A DNA stretch of 64,000 nucleotides from Amborella trichopoda (Eukaryota > Streptophyta > Magnoliopsida > Amborellales > Amborellaceae), in assembly GCF_000471905.2 (NCBI RefSeq), contig NW_006500347.1:3299233-3363232 (forward strand), read 5' to 3'. Shown here piece after piece: positions 1 to 9,929 of this stretch. The notes beneath the pieces were generated by a model. The model had not been told where the DNA came from and ran no database searches. It worked only from the letters and a program-made list of their open reading frames with translations. Positions within the stretch are counted from its first letter, which is position 1. Each line of letters opens with the position of its first letter. The translations under genes were made by a program, and so were the position numbers.

Positions 1-980
1 TTGGTTATCTTTGTTTAAGTTTTGGCTGTGTCTTATTTTAATCTTCCCTCTAATTTTCCAAATATATTTCTCTGTTCTATGATGAATATTTTGATCATGA
101 GAGATTAAAGGCATCTTGGTTGGTTGTGGTTTTTATCGAGGCAATTAATTTTTAAACACTAGGAAGTATGATGGCTTTATAAAGGTTTACTGGAAGTAGG
201 GAGATCTATTTCGCTGGTATACTAGGGTGTCTACTCTATCTATATTGCAGATGGTTACGACTAAGATCTTCTCAACTCCTACAACAAAAAACTAGTTTAA
301 CACCGCTACTTATGGGGGTCTAACAAGCACTCCTCGTTTGTTCCCTAGGAAACTTGACACTAGTACTGACTTCTAATGAGGTCCTCTAGTCTTCTATTCG
401 CAATTGGTTACTCGGTATTTGCGCTTTTAGTCTCCTCAAGATTTTCAAACCTATACTTGGTGTTGCGACCAACATTAACATATATGGGCAACCCATTTTA
501 TAAGAGAATCTTAAGTAGTCGGATTAAAAAAATGAAATTCTCATCATGCTTTGGTGTTCTTCTTATTCTTATGTATATGCCTATTTCAGGGAAACACAAG
601 ATAATCGAGTATCATGAACCATCTGAGAGTTGCTCATTCTGAAATTACATTTATGTTTATAGTGAATATATATTTGCACGTCTTCACTTTCACAAAGATA
701 TGCAATCGGACTATGAATGGAAGGTTAATATATCAGTTGGAGTTATTTATTAATTCTGTTATATGGTGTTTTTGAAATTGCAATATTTGATTCCTCTGTG
801 TGGCTCATATTGTACTGCTGTCTGATGTTCCATATTTGAAGATGAGGTTGTTGCACTCATAATTTTTCACTCAGTATTAGGACTTCCGCTATTTAAATAG
901 ATACCCACATATTTGAATTTTTTTTAGTCTTGTTAGTGAGATTATTATGCCATTTTCATTTAGCTTGTTCCCACCTATAG
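1..980. other. No gene recognised
   Basis: AT-rich sequence with no family I recognise. An 88-codon open frame at 376-642 has no recognisable motif and sits in repeat-like DNA, so I do not call it a gene. The NOC2 remnant begins directly after an AG acceptor-like site at 979-980. Confidence 0.5.
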
Positions 981-1675
981 GATCTGGAGTTCTATAAGTT
1001 CTTGGCAAGTCATGACAAAGAGCTTTTGGAGTGAAGATGCAGATGGGGATGTGGATGAGACAGGTTTTACATTTGTATAAGCTATCGTTGCTCTCTACTC
1101 TTTGCTGTGAATGTTCTATACAATTCGTTTTTGCATTTTGATGTGTTCCTTACCAGGAGGATGCTGAAATATATGAAGTCAGTCAACAGTTTGGAGCACT
1201 TGCAGAAATGGCTGAGAAACCATCTGTCAAGGTTATCACCACTGCAATGGTTGATTCTTGGTGTAAATCTATTCAGGAAGAGAAAAGTATAAGACCTCTT
1301 CGTTTGCTCATTCAAGCTTCAGATCTGCTTGCCATTATGGTGATGGCGATGATGACTCTTCCTCAAAGCTTCGCATCATGTTGAGCAGCGTATTCAATAA
1401 AATAATGGTGTTTGTTCTGAGTGAGATTGATAGCATTTTTCGATCAGTTTTTATACTTCCTAGTTCGGGTGGGAAGAAGGAGACCATTGTAGAATTGATG
1501 ATTCAAAAGGCTTGGAAGAGTCATCGATATTTAGTGAAATCATTATCTTGGAAATGCCCTTCATGTACTGAACCCAATGACGAATGGGCAGATGATCTTG
1601 TTCACATTTAAGCATCTCAGACATTCAGCCATATTCTTGGCAGCATTTCCAAACCTCTTGAGGAAGTATATTAAG
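981..1675 (+). pseudogene. NOC2: NOC2-like (nucleolar complex protein 2) fragment, two exons, frame-broken
   Basis: NOC2 helps assemble and export pre-60S ribosomal particles in the nucleolus. Exon-like block 981-1063 reads DLEFYKFLASHDKELLE and then hits TGA at 1032-1034; the acidic tail EDADGDVDET continues one frame over. An intron of 93 bp (GT at 1064, AG at 1155-1156) leads to block 1157-1675. That block reads AEIYEVSQQFGALAEMAEKP, then KVITTAMVDSWCKSIQEEK, then after a frame change near 1312 FNKIMVFVLSEIDSIFR and SGGKKETIVELM. After one extra T near 1542 it reads LGNALHVLN and FKHLRHSAIFLAAFPNLLRK, and ends at a GTAATG donor. These are consecutive segments of the plant NOC2 N-terminal and middle region, in order. 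The rest of the ~700-residue protein is not visible downstream. The retained intron argues against a processed copy; a captured or partly duplicated genomic segment is more likely. Identity is confident, loss of function very likely. Confidence 0.85.
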
Positions 1676-2567
1676 GTAATGCAGATTTTGTAGTTAATAG
1701 AGCATTTAATAGAGTAGACTGGTGGACTAGGATTCATGTTGTTGAACCCAAATTATTGAGAAAAGGCAATGATGATGATGATGAGATTTCGTAGTTAACT
1801 TTTTGGAATGGAGTTGATAAATATAAAAATATCTTGATTGCTATTGTCTCTTACATATCTTTTGCTGATGCAGATTTCATAGTTACTATGAGCTAGAATA
1901 ATTGCTACAAACATTATATTTTCTTTGGTCAATTTGCTATTCAAATTTTAAACTTTAGAAATTTAACACCATTGAATGTGCCCCGTAGTGATTTGTTTTG
2001 CTATGATATTAAGTGATATCATGGATCAGGTTGTCTATCTTGTGCCGTGTTGCCATGCAATGAGAGGAGCTAATATGCGTGAGAAATTATCTTTCATGGA
2101 GATAGTCCTGGTGATTATTTTGTTTGTTTTTCATTTTTTTAGGAATTAAATGTGGGGATTCTCACATAGTTGGTGTCTCTTTTCTGCCCACATGAGCTTC
2201 TTCATCTGGTCTTTTGTTTCTTTTTCCTTTATCTTCTTTCTTATTTTCTTTTTTCGGTTATGTTTCTCTGGTTTTTATGCTAATTTCATTTTTAATCTAT
2301 CCATCCTACTTGACCATTAAAAAATGCAAATGTCTTACAGAGAGTTTCCCCTTGTAGAACCTATGCAGTGGATGGAGCTATATTTCTTTATGTAACAAGT
2401 TGCCATCGTTAGGGTATGGGGATATGCCCCATTTTGATAGTTTCCTTTCTTTTTCAGTGATCTAATTTTCTCTCATTTAGTAGTAGGATGATAAACGAAG
2501 AAATATGGTTATCCCTCTGACTAATACAGATCTACCCAAAGAAAACCTAATTTTCTATCACGACAGG
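1676..2567. other. No gene recognised after the NOC2 remnant
   Basis: T-rich, intron-like sequence. I searched by eye for the next NOC2 segments and saw none. An AG at 2566-2567 (cacgacag) could be a splice acceptor for the acidic ORF that follows. Confidence 0.45.
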
Positions 2568-2815
2568 TGCAACAGTTCAAAACCCAAACATTTGGAGGAT
2601 GAAGTTCAAAGCCCGAACATTTGGAGCATGAACAAGTGCAGGCTCAAAAGTTCAAACCTGAACATTTGGAGCATGAACTAGTGCAGAACACCGATGCGGA
2701 CTTGGTCTCAGAGTTGGAGCTCTCTTCAGATGAAGAAGAAAACACGCCAGAGCTCGAACCACGCCTTGCCTTGAAGAGCCAGAAGACAAGATCACTCCAA
2801 GAAATGAAAATCTGA
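2568..2815 (+). other. Unrecognised acidic ORF with a short internal repeat
   Basis: The open frame 2621-2815 encodes 64 residues rich in Glu/Asp (EHEQVQAQ, SELELSSDEEENTPELEP) and ends at TGA. A unit that translates as PxHLExExVQ appears three times (around 2588, 2616 and 2663). The first copy is in a different frame from the other two, so one base has been gained or lost between them. It may be a 3' exon of a nuclear protein, given the acidic serine-rich tail, but I recognise no family. It could also be a chance frame in minisatellite-like DNA. Confidence 0.25.
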
Positions 2816-3351
2816 GTCCCTAATTTCCAAGCAAAAATTTCGAAATCTGGGGTAGCTTTTGATTGTCTTTTCATTTGTCTGATTTATGTCTAATTTACGT
2901 CTAAAGTTCCTTCTGGCTCATTATTAATTTCCCAAGCTGTACTTATAATTGTAGTAGTCCATTTGGTTGATTCACTGTATTGGTGTTCGTTTTAAGTCGT
3001 TATAGTGTGGGTTAGTTGTGTAGGTTTGTTGGTTGATTTGTTTTTTTAAATCCTTTGGTTGGATCTCTCTACAAGGTCTCCCCTAGTTAGATTTGAAATC
3101 AGGCTACTAGATCACCTAGCTGTGAGATGTAAAGTCGGGTGCTTATGAATACATCATTAATTGTGCGAATAAACTTTTCTCAAATTTTGTGTGGAGAAAA
3201 GGCATACCTCTGATTTCACATCTACAAGGGGGGAAGACAATGACTTCCATATATCAAAGATAAATAGCCCTTTGCTATAGGTATCTCAACATGTTTAACT
3301 GCAAATTAAAATTGATGATGATGCAAGGTTCAAAGCTCTATAATTAGATTT
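2816..3351. other. No gene recognised
   Basis: Plain AT-rich intergenic sequence with no ORF, repeat or RNA gene that I can support. Confidence 0.45.
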
Positions 3352-3607
3352 TATGGATGACAATGGGCCGGCAGCCTACCTTTGAAATACTAGGGTCTGA
3401 GCCACAAAATGTGGCCAGACAGTTGGAGGCCTGTGTGAGGGCCAAGGCCATAGTAGGGCTAACCCGGCCAAACTCCATTTTTTTCCATTCCTTTTTTTTT
3501 TTTAATCTATTGGGATAGGCACTGCCTGGCCTGAACATGTCTAGGCCCCTTGAGCCCAATGTGGATGGGCCTTTGTCCATCCTTAGCCTGGCCCATTGTT
3601 TGTCCTA
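3352..3607. mobile_element. GGCC-rich miniature element with imperfect terminal repeats
   Basis: The segment starts TATGGATGACAATGGGCC and ends GGCCCATTGTTTGTCCTA, so the two ends are imperfect inverted repeats. The interior is GC-rich with many GGCC/GGCCTGG words, unlike the flanks. The same GGCAATGGGCC-type ends occur at 12972-13082, 25227-25532, 29351-29739 and 32259-32493, two of which have clear 8-bp target duplications. No clear duplication is visible here, so this is an older copy of that hAT-like group. Confidence 0.5.
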
Positions 3608-4633
3608 GATACTATGTAGGAGTTTATTTGGGAATTGGACTTCAGCTTAGTTGTTTTAGTTGTTGGTGATTCCTAATTGATGATTCCCAAGTTCAATTCC
3701 TAGAGCTGAATCAAAAAAGAAAAATAAGTAGATCAGTAATAGACAAAAGATTGAGAAATAGAAGAGAGCATGTGGAAAAAAGGAGAAAACTAAGGCTTTA
3801 AGATTTGGATTGGAAATCACCCAACCAGATTGGGAATCAAGTGGAAACCAACCTAGTTTGTAATTGAAATTATGAATCAGACTGGTTCCCACAGATTCAT
3901 TTGGTTCCCCGAGGAAACCGGCAGGTTTCATGTGGAATCTAGATCGACTGGTTCTCATGATCTATATTTTTTTTGTTGGAAATTTTGTCAAATTACCATG
4001 AGAGATGAACAAGTTAACTCTTTGCCTGTATCTTTTTATTCCTTTTTAAAATACACATGAAAACATGGTCGTGTGTTGGAAATGGGCAAAATATATTTTA
4101 TATTTGGGTATTTAGATAATTTGCCATATTTTATTATGCTTTCTATTTAAATTTTAAATTTTTGCTTTTTTATTGATCAATTCTCACATATGAAAATTGG
4201 TTGGATCCTGGATGCCCGGTTCACCATTTGTTCTAACTCTTTAAAGACAAGTAGCGCTACCCTTATCATGGGAGTAGGTGTAGGCTTGTGGAGAATGATC
4301 GAGTCTAGAAAATCATTAGATTTTGAGCCCCATCAGTGGGGCCCTCCTAGCCATTTTCTTTTGGTGTTCTTGATCTCAAGATGATGTATGAGCCAGTTTT
4401 TCCTTTTGGAAAAAAGAAAAAAAGTTTCAAATCAATTTATGATTTTGTAAAAATCATTTGTAACAATCTTAAAAAACAAAAAAATAAACTAAATGTTGCA
4501 AATTTTGATTTAAAGATTATGGCCCCTTTGATTGTAGCCCCACCAATCCACAGTGATCTTCTTCAATTATCCACAGTGTCTTCTTTCAATTTTAAGAAAA
4601 TTGTGCTGATGTCCTCCAAAATATCCCTTATTA
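3608..4633. other. No gene recognised; possible decayed SINE near 3640-3730
   Basis: Open frames at 3872-4060, 4190-4384 and 4381-4650 have no recognisable motifs. Around 3640-3730 there is a B-box-like AGTTCAATTCC followed by an A-rich stretch, loosely similar to the SINE at 27674-27779, but the A box is weak. Confidence 0.35.
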
Positions 4634-4980
4634 GGAAAAAGTTTATATAGAGCTAAGGCTGAAGTTGTTATGTTGCCCAAATATCCTCAAATTGATCATC
4701 TTGACATCAAGATGCATTGACATTAGACAAATGGATTTCAATTTTTGTAAATATTGTATCTTGTAATGTATTTTTGGATCGGCAATTTTCAAAATTTCTA
4801 AGTTTTCATAGATCGGCTTGATCTATACTATTTTTGAAGCTTTAAATTTTATAATTAAAGATGAAAATATATTTTAAGGTCATCACAAAGATTTCCAGTA
4901 TTGAAACCATATTTCTCAACACTATGTGAAAGTGTGATTTACTTTGATTGTTTAGAGCTTCGGCTCTATACAAATCACAT
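4634..4980. mobile_element. Miniature Mutator-like element, family A, copy 1
   Basis: The left end is GGAAAAAGTTTATATAGAGC and the right end is GAGCTTCGGCTCTATACAAA followed by TCACA. The interior shares a long run of words with the other family A copies, such as tcaaattgatcatctt, aattttataattaaagatg and gaaaatatattttaagg. It has the same orientation as copy 2 at 5934-6302. Its terminal GGG/CCC is eroded and I see no target duplication. Non-coding. Confidence 0.75.
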
Positions 4981-4986
4981 TCTTTT

Positions 4987-5580
4987 TGTTGAATTATGAG
5001 GTGACTTTTTACTTATTTTGATTGGGTTGCTGTCGTATCAAACCATTATCCTATAAAAAAAGGTAAAATTCTTACTTATTTCGGCCACGTATTATAAAGT
5101 TGGGTTATATTACGGTGCTCACCCTATGGAATAATTTATCATCATACTTTATAATTTTTGATACTTTTATATCATTGTTTTGTACGTAGAGTATTGTTTT
5201 AATAAGGGTATTTTTTTATCATTAGGAGGGATATGATGTCATCCACATAAGGTGTGACATCAACTACATGAAGCATACTAGTGGTATTTAATGCTACATG
5301 TGGGTGATGTCACACTCTATGTAGATGGCATCACATCTCTCCTAATTACTAAAAATGTCTTTAAAATCTATATACAAAACAAGGGTATATGTATACAAAT
5401 TTTGTTGAGTACAATAATGAATTACTTCATAGTGTGAGCACCCTAACATAACCCTATAAAACATAACTCAAGTTGGTTTTATAGATTAGAAAATGGTGCA
5501 ATTTTATAGGAAAATGGTTTGATAGGGTTGCAGCCCTATCAAAATAAGTAAATCATCACCTCATAATTCATCAAAAATTA
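4987..5580. repeat. Inverted arms of ~75 bp surrounding a family B element
   Basis: The segment at about 4987-5062 (gaattatgaggtgac ... tatcaaaccattatcctataaaa) is the reverse complement, with few mismatches, of about 5505-5580 (tataggaaaatggtttgata ... atcacctcataattc). The arms enclose the family B element at 5102-5454. Arm sequence matches one end of family C (5500-5875), so two family C ends lie head to head with a family B element between them. Confidence 0.65.
5102..5454. mobile_element. Miniature Mutator-like element, family B, copy 1
   Basis: A ~353-bp nearly palindromic element. It begins GGGTTATATTACGGTGCTCA and ends GTGAGCACCCTAACATAACC followed by C. Inside, tgatgtcatccacataaggtg and related words recur in both orientations. 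The flanking 9-mers TATAAAGTT and TATAAAACA match at 6 of 9 positions, consistent with an old 9-bp duplication. The second copy (13232-19392) has a better duplication. Confidence 0.75.
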
Positions 5581-5875
5581 CAATTCAAACATTGGAAAAC
5601 CTTTACATTGATAATTTTGGATTGAACATATTAGTTGTGAAAACAAAAAGGTTTTAAACTCTAAAAAGTGTGTATATTAACAAATTATCTAGACCATCCA
5701 TTTCACCCTAAAATTAGGTGTTCATAGACCCGTAAGATCTTTATCAGTTTTTTAGTTTCAAATTTATTATCGGTGTTGGAAATTGATTTAAATCCATCAT
5801 GTGTATTACCGTTATTGAAAGTGCTTTCTAGACAAGGATTTGAGGTGAGGCTTTATTTTGTTTTCATAAAGCGCA
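5500..5875. mobile_element. Dispersed repeat family C, copy 1
   Basis: It starts with the palindromic word gatagggttgcagccctatc and then runs through cacctcataattcatc, cctttacattgata, atttcaccctaaaattaggt and agtgctttctagacaaggat to ggctttattttgttttcata. The same ordered words occur at 19630-19990, so this is a dispersed family about 370 bp long. It is non-coding and the terminal boundaries are uncertain. Confidence 0.6.
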
Positions 5876-5933
5876 TGCCCTAGAGAAACTTTATCCTTTC
5901 TTTATTTACTAAAGACATAGGCATTCTATAAAA

Positions 5934-6302
5934 CGAAAAAGTTTATATAGAGTCAATGCTCTAAACAATCAGAGCCCCCTCAAAAATTTCACTAAAAGAG
6001 GTTGTTTTGATGCTCAAATATCTTCAAATTGATCATCTCAACATCAAGATGCATGGACATGAAAAAAAAATGGATTTCAAGTTTTGCAAACAATTCGCTT
6101 TGTAACACATTTTTAGACCTTCAATTGTTAATATTTTCAAGCTTTCATAGTTATGCTCAAGCTACTCTATTTTTTAAACTTAAATTTTATAATTAAAAAT
6201 GAAAATATATTTTAAGGCTATCACATATTTTCATTATTGAAATATTTAAAGGTGCGTTTTATTGTGATTGGTTAGAGCCTCGGCTCTATACAAACCGCAC
6301 CC
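5934..6302. mobile_element. Miniature Mutator-like element, family A, copy 2, with target duplication
   Basis: A 369-bp element with left end CGAAAAAGTTTATATAGAG and right end CTCTATACAAACCGCACCC. It is flanked by TCTATAAAA (5925-5933) and TTTATAAAA (6303-6311), an 8-of-9 match. A 9-bp duplication with GGG..CCC ends is characteristic of Mutator-like elements. No open frame of note, so it must have been moved by an enzyme encoded elsewhere. Confidence 0.78.
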
Positions 6303-6615
6303 TTTATAAAAGTTGTATCCTAATATCGAATTCTGGAGGGAAACGAACTTAAATTATTCTTTTTACATCCACCAAACCATCTCAATGGCTGTTGATGACG
6401 GATAGCGGTTGCTAAAATGGATGGTCAAGATCAAATAATTATTTTGCACTACGTGATCTGGACCGTCAGATGCGCGTCTACCTTCTCTTTCCACCAACCC
6501 AACGCATCCATGGCGAACTAGAAAGGCTAGGTTTTGCTCTGTGTTTTTGCCCCTCCGTAGCTAGGGTTGATTCAACCGGTTTCCCCGACTTCTGTAAATT
6601 AGGGTTTTGGAAGCC

Positions 6616-6837
6616 ATGGAAGAGGTTGAGAACAAGCAAGTGATCTTTAGGAACTTCATCACTGGATTGCCCAAAGAGACGGACATGGAATTAAGGACTT
6701 TGAAGCTTTCATTGAAAGTTGCAGAGGATTCGAGAGCTTTGATTGTGAAGAATCTGTACCTCTCTTGTAATCCTTACATGAGAGGAAGTATGAAAGAATT
6801 TTATGAGTCTTACATTCCTCCATTTTAGCCTGGAACG
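6616..6837 (+). pseudogene. NADPH-dependent 2-alkenal / double-bond reductase, first exon only, nonsense-terminated
   Basis: Plant alkenal reductases (zinc-independent MDR superfamily) reduce alpha,beta-unsaturated carbonyls with NADPH. From ATG 6616 the frame reads MEEVENKQVIFRNFITGLPK, then SRALIVKNLYLSCNPYMRGS. This is the typical N-terminus, including the conserved NKQVI, KNLYLSC(D/N)PYMR and Y(I/T)P segments. Where the family has Gln before ProGly, this copy has TAG (6826-6828), giving SYIPPF-stop-PGT; a GT donor follows at 6838. I see none of the later exons (no GGVG nucleotide-binding motif) before 10 kb. An alternative TTG start at 6607 is in frame but ATG 6616 matches the family. It is an orphan first exon with a nonsense change. 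Confidence 0.8.
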
Positions 6838-7370
6838 GTTAGGCCTCTGCTTCTCTCTTTCTTATTTTGAGCGCATTTTCTCTCTCTGCAAAACATTAAC
6901 CAAGCAACCAAATACTTGGTACTTTCTCTCTACAAAGGAGACCAAAAAACAACCACCATAGACTGGCATATTGAGAACTCTCTTTCCCTCTTTTTCAATT
7001 GAGAATGAATTTTCTCTCTAAAACTAAGCCAGAATATGAGTAGTTTTTTGTTATTGCAAATTCTTTGCTTTCCTCTCTAAATTCCTGTAATCTTTTACTT
7101 GAAATTAATTATTCATTCTCTAAAAATTCATGAAAAGATAGTACACAGTAAGTGCATTTACCTTTGTATAAGGAAGTCACTTGTACTCTTGCCCTTTAGA
7201 TTTCTAATTGGGTGCCTAGGTGTGTGCTATTGGTCGGGCTTAAAGTTCAAAATAAATTTCTCAAATTCTGTGTACCTTTTTAATATGCCAGGTTTGACAT
7301 CTTACAGCTAAGTACTTTTGTGACGTCTTTGTATCAAAAAAAAATGATTTTATTATACAATCCTATTTTT

Positions 7371-7372
<2 letters not shown>
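6838..7372. other. No gene recognised
   Basis: T-rich sequence with CTCTCT words, intron-like in character. It may be the first intron of the lost reductase. No second exon is visible. Confidence 0.45.

Positions 7373-7412
<40 letters not shown>
7373..7412. repeat. (AT)20 microsatellite
   Basis: Forty bases of uninterrupted AT directly abut the left end of the family E element. The last nine bases (TATATATAT) can also serve as that element's target duplication. Confidence 0.95.
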
Positions 7413-7415
<3 letters not shown>

Positions 7416-7870
7416 TGGATTCTGTACGCCCACTAGCTGGCCGCTACAGTAAACACCAATGGCTTAGATTGAATCTGGGTCGATCTGACGGTCACGACCT
7501 CATTTTGTGTTTGAATTTTAATTTTTTTCTACAAATCCAAATCATTTGAAATTTTACGTATGTGTTCTTCTCATCAAGGCGCGCCTAATAAAAATATAAA
7601 AAGAAATAATTCGTAAAAAAATTGACCAAAATACCTCCGAAACATTTCGGGGGTGTATTGGTCAATTTTTTCATGTAAAATATTTTTTTTAATATGTTTT
7701 TTTAGATTTTCATATTTTTGAAAAACACACATCCAAATTTTCAAGTGATTTGGGTTTGTATAAAAAAATTAAAATTCAAACACTACCGGACATCCGTGAT
7801 CGTCATATGCCCATATTCAATTTAGGTCGTGGGCGTTTACTGTAGTAGTACGCCTATAGGATATTTTCCC
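7413..7870. mobile_element. Miniature Mutator-like element, family E, copy 1
   Basis: A 458-bp non-coding element whose two halves are inverted relative to each other. The left end GAGTGGATTCTGTACGCCCA with CTACAGTAAAC faces the right end GTTTACTGTAGTAGTACGCC, finishing ATATTTTCCC. Internal mirrored words include gatctgacggtcacgac / gtgatcgtcat and ttgaccaaaatacctccg / gggtgtattggtcaat. Flanking 9-mers are TATATATAT on both sides (7404-7412, 7871-7879); this fits a Mutator-type duplication but is weak evidence in AT-repeat DNA. A related copy lies at 30271-30732. Confidence 0.7.
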
Positions 7871-7887
7871 TATATATATTTATATAT

Positions 7888-8030
7888 GGGAAAGTATGGG
7901 GTTAGCCCGCTCGTGCACCCCATTGAGATGAGCCGAACGGTGATGACGAGAAGTTGAAAATTCGATGGTCTAAAATGCTATAAAAGAGGTCCAACATTTA
8001 CCCCAAAAAAGAGCGGGTTTTTTTTAAAAC
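7888..8030. repeat. Solo end of a GGGAAA...TAGCCC element
   Basis: GGGAAAGTATGGGGTTAGCC at 7888 resembles GGGAAATGACTTGGTTAGCC near 12619. The matching opposite end is not visible in either place, so both look like truncated ends of another Mutator-like family. Sequence then runs into the CT-rich block. Confidence 0.35.
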
Positions 8031-8059
8031 GTTGACTAGCTGGTACATTGTCAACGATG

Positions 8060-8560
8060 CCTTAAAAAGAGCGCCTCTCGCTCTCTCTCTCTTCTGGATT
8101 TCCCTCTCTTACTTCCTCAAAAAAGCATTGCACTCTCTCTTTGCCGCACTTCCTCTATCTCCTTGGTTTTTCTCTCTCCTACTTCCCAAAAACCAGACAT
8201 GCTCTCTCTCTGCATCTCATTCTCTCTCTCTCTCCTACTTCCCAAAAAACCAGATGCGCTCTCTCTCTGCTCGCACCCTTCTCTTCTCACTGCTCTCGGC
8301 CTCTCGCCTTCTCGCGGCTCTTTCTCTCTCTCTCCCTCCTACTTCCTAAAAACCAAAGGCACTCTCCCTCTGCTTCTCACTCTCTCTCTACTCGCACCTA
8401 ATTCAAGTAACTTCTACTCGCGCCCTCTCACTGCTCTCACCTTCTTCCTGCTCGTGCCCTCTTGCTGCTCGTCGAGAGAAGCCGCTCGCATCCCTCTTCA
8501 CTGTGCCTCTCTGCAGCCCAACCCATATGTAAAGGTTGTATTTGTTTGAGATTTATAGAG
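8060..8560. repeat. CT-rich degenerate minisatellite
   Basis: Runs of CTCTCT alternate with ttcccaaaaaccaga-like words; a unit resembling ctctctcctacttcccaaaaaccagatgc recurs at about 8185, 8235 and 8335. Long open frames in all three plus-strand frames (for example 8032-8349 and 8163-8549) are Ser/Leu-rich artefacts of this composition, not genes. Confidence 0.75.
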
Positions 8561-9229
8561 CGTTGCAAAAACCCCAATAGCTCTCTGCATCAAATCACAA
8601 GAGCTCATTTCCAAACTCACATCCTACCCCAAGTCTATAATAGAAAAAAGGACATGAAAACCTGTCAAATGCTTGAAATTAAAAGCATCATTGGAAACTT
8701 CAGTATAATATGGAAGTTTTAGAGTCTATGATGAGAAAGGCGGCCATCTTTTCTTTGCTATATTTCTTGTCTATTATTGATAATACATTTTTTGCCCTGA
8801 AAATGCATAGATTAAGTTTCATTTGATTTTCTATTTTCTTTGGGGTAGGGATTCTTTTTTTCCTTTTAAAGTGTACCTGATTCCTCTTCTATTCATGCAC
8901 GGTCACTGTTTTCTTTTCCTTTTGATGTTCTTTCGTGTTTATGAAGCTCTTATGAAGCTTTAGTAGGATTTGTTGGTTTCATACCTTATCTATTGTTGTT
9001 TTCAATATGATCTTTCTCAAAATTGGATGTGCAAACCTGTTTGTCTTTATAGTTTGAAGCTCCGCCAATCAAATAACCTATATTTAAGCTTAAATTAAAT
9101 AAAGAGTCCATCTTACAATTAGGTATAGAATGAGAGGGATGGCTGAGGTTTTTATGTGTGCTGATGTTTCCCAAAATTTTATGCTTTTTTATTGTATAAT
9201 ACGAAGTTCATTTTTTTACGGCTGATTTT
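8561..9229. other. No gene recognised
   Basis: T-rich intergenic sequence with no supported feature. Confidence 0.45.
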
Positions 9230-9670
9230 TTTGATTTTTATGTTGATTTTTCTCAGAACATGTTTTTGCTCTTTTTTGTTTGTTAATTGATATTTATGCT
9301 GATATTTGGAAGTTCAATGATAGGTTTTTGCTCATAATAGGATTTTGCTCAGATTATTTGTTTGTTAAAGAATAGGTTTTTTGCTCAGAACATGTCTTTG
9401 TTCAAGAATAGATGTTTGCTCAGAACATTTCTTTATTAATTGATATTTATGTTGATTTTTCTCAGAATAGGTTTTTGCTTAGAGTAGGATTTTGCTCAAA
9501 ATATTTGTTTGTTAAAGAGTAGGTTTGTAGCTCGGGACAAGTCTTTGTTCAATAATAGGTTTTTGCTCGGAATATTTCTTTGTTAATTGATACCTATTCT
9601 AATTTTTCTCAGAGTTGGTTTTTGCTCTTATTTGTTGGTTAATTGATATTTATGCTTATTTTTGGAGGCT
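9230..9670. repeat. Diverged minisatellite based on ttgctcagaa
   Basis: The word tttttgctcagaa and variants (ttgctcagattat, ttgctcagaacat, ttgctcggaatat, ttgcttagagtagg) recur about every 30-60 bases, interleaved with tttgttaattgatatttatg. Units are imperfect and of uneven length. It lies just upstream of a gypsy primer-binding site, so it may be part of that retroelement's leader or LTR. Confidence 0.6.
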
Positions 9671-9929
9671 CAATAAGTTGGGTAAGTTTAATTTATTGGT
9701 AAATGATTGGATTTTACTAAAAATTGAACATGAAGAGTGGTAAATGCTTTCACGAATGGTGCAATTTGACTAAATTGGTTCTTCTTATTTTTTAGAAGAA
9801 AAGATTGGTTTTTGCCATATCACTTGTGTTGGTTCAGCTAGGATGTGGGTCTTATAGTGTTTTAATATTGTGGATCCGTTGGACTATCCCTAGCGTCACA
9901 CACGATCAGTGAGCCGAGCCCATAACAAT

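Noticed and set aside
376-642. 88-codon plus-strand ORF with hydrophobic stretches
   Set aside because: No recognisable domain, promoter or splice context; composition similar to surrounding AT-rich DNA.
3640-3730. Possible second SINE with a B-box-like word and A-rich tail
   Set aside because: A box too weak and no flanking duplication found; kept only as a note.
6250-6302. gattggttagagcctcggct considered as part of a tRNA gene
   Set aside because: It is the conserved right terminus of family A elements, present at several sites, and cannot fold as a full tRNA.
8032-8549. Long overlapping open frames in three frames, Ser/Leu-rich
   Set aside because: They arise from CTCTCT-rich low-complexity DNA that lacks stop codons; no domain, and frames overlap each other.
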